NCBI GenBank assembly: GCA_033239005.1 | Contig: BSQZ01000001.1 | Location: 32,282,188-32,346,187, forward strand | DNA length: 64,000 bases | Direction of reading: 5' to 3' | Source of the DNA: Lamellibrachia satsuma | Lineage: Eukaryota; Annelida; Polychaeta; Sabellida; Siboglinidae | In this document: piece by piece, positions 63,480 through 64,000 of the stretch | Numbering within the stretch: the first letter of the stretch is position 1 | How the letters are laid out: each line of letters begins with the position of its first letter | Notes under the pieces: generated by a model | The model's database searches: none | The model's input: the letters and a program-made list of their open reading frames with translations, nothing else | Told to the model about the DNA's origin: nothing | Program-made: the position numbers and the translations under genes

Positions 63480-64000
63480 GGAATGAGGAAGGTATCGGGC
63501 ATGTCCATGTAAATGGCCAATTATTGCCCGCTCAGAAGCGAGACTTGCGAGGGTTGATGTATGAGATGCCATCCATATTTTCAAGTAAACCCGGGCAGAC
63601 TAGTCTGCTGACTGACTCGATTGATGTAACCACCCCTGATCCCATAATCCCATGAGATGTAAACCATATCTTATCCCACTGATAAAGTTGGGAATGGCAG
63701 AACAGGAAGTTGAAAAGATGCAAACAATTGGTGTGATCGAGCCATCAACATTACTCTATACTCGTTATTGGTTACGAAGGCCGATTCCACGTTTAGGCCG
63801 GTCATTGACTTTCGCCATTTGAATAAAGTGACGGTTTTCGACGCGAAACCTATGCAAAACCCTGACATTATCTTTGCCAAAGTGGGGTATGATAAATACC
63901 TGTCAAACATCGATTTCTGCAAAGGATATTGGCACATATATATGAAACAGGAATATCGGGAGAAAATCGCATTTTGCGCTTCATGTGGGTAGTTTCATTT
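63480..64000 (+). mobile_element. Ty3/Gypsy LTR retrotransposon fragment: start of reverse transcriptase, runs off the window
   Basis: MPSIFSSKPGQTSLLTDSID resembles the FxxKPGxTxLxxHxI stretch before Gypsy RT. The in-frame segment from 63768 reads FRPVIDFRHLNKVTVFDAKP, YDKYLSNIDFCKGYWHIYMK and EYREKIAFCASCG, the first RT motifs (R-x-x-x-D-x-R-x-L-N-K; D-x-x-KGYW; KxAF). A stop follows SCG, and a TGA plus a frameshift separate the two parts, so this copy is defective as it stands. Confidence 0.9.

Overview
This is eukaryotic, almost certainly marine-invertebrate DNA: multi-exon genes with GT-AG introns, several families of degenerate retrotransposons, and an exceptional load of microsatellites and minisatellites. 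The protein families (an EGF/FN3 receptor kinase, a GT49 glycosyltransferase, CR1-like, RTE/Nimb-like, Penelope and Gypsy elements, and a multicopy CXC-domain family) would suit a mollusc or other lophotrochozoan. A cephalochordate is also possible, and the sequence alone does not settle it.

Layout. 0.9-3.1 kb: a satellite-like array of about 27 units built from a C2H2 zinc-finger sequence. 3.46-23.04 kb (+): 24 exons of a receptor tyrosine kinase-like gene, missing its 5' end. It encodes an EMI/EGF-like module, a large unusual ectodomain, an FN3 domain, one transmembrane helix and a kinase domain whose catalytic and metal-binding aspartates are both replaced (HRD to HRR, DFG to GFG), so a pseudokinase. 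23.2-25.4 kb: retrotransposon remains. 25.8-33.1 kb (-): a decayed second copy of a GT49 glycosyltransferase gene, filled with a 2.2-kb 66-bp minisatellite and a (GCT)58 tract. 34.1-38.5 kb: minisatellites, a dispersed repeat and a CR1-like element. 38.78-47.79 kb (-): an intact 11-exon GT49 gene. Its exons join in frame from ATG to stop into a 422-residue type II membrane enzyme of the LARGE/B4GAT1 kind with a DxD motif. A decayed LINE lies antisense in intron 4, and a (CCCG)168 array lies about 170 bp upstream of the start codon. 48.8-57.9 kb: repeats, a Penelope/CR1 fragment pair, two paralogous signal-peptide exons (-) and a 51-bp minisatellite. 58.7-63.5 kb: decayed members of two multicopy invertebrate protein families (a CXC-domain type and a SAM-associated type). 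63.48 kb to the end: a Ty3/Gypsy reverse transcriptase running off the window.

The two principal genes have no evident functional link. The most unusual features are repeat-driven changes to coding exons: three copies of the splice acceptor plus transmembrane segment in the receptor, a duplicated mini-exon lacking its donor, duplicated stem exons in the glycosyltransferase, an exon in the pseudogene that lost its middle but kept both splice sites, and a 21-residue in-frame expansion in the CXC-family pseudogene.
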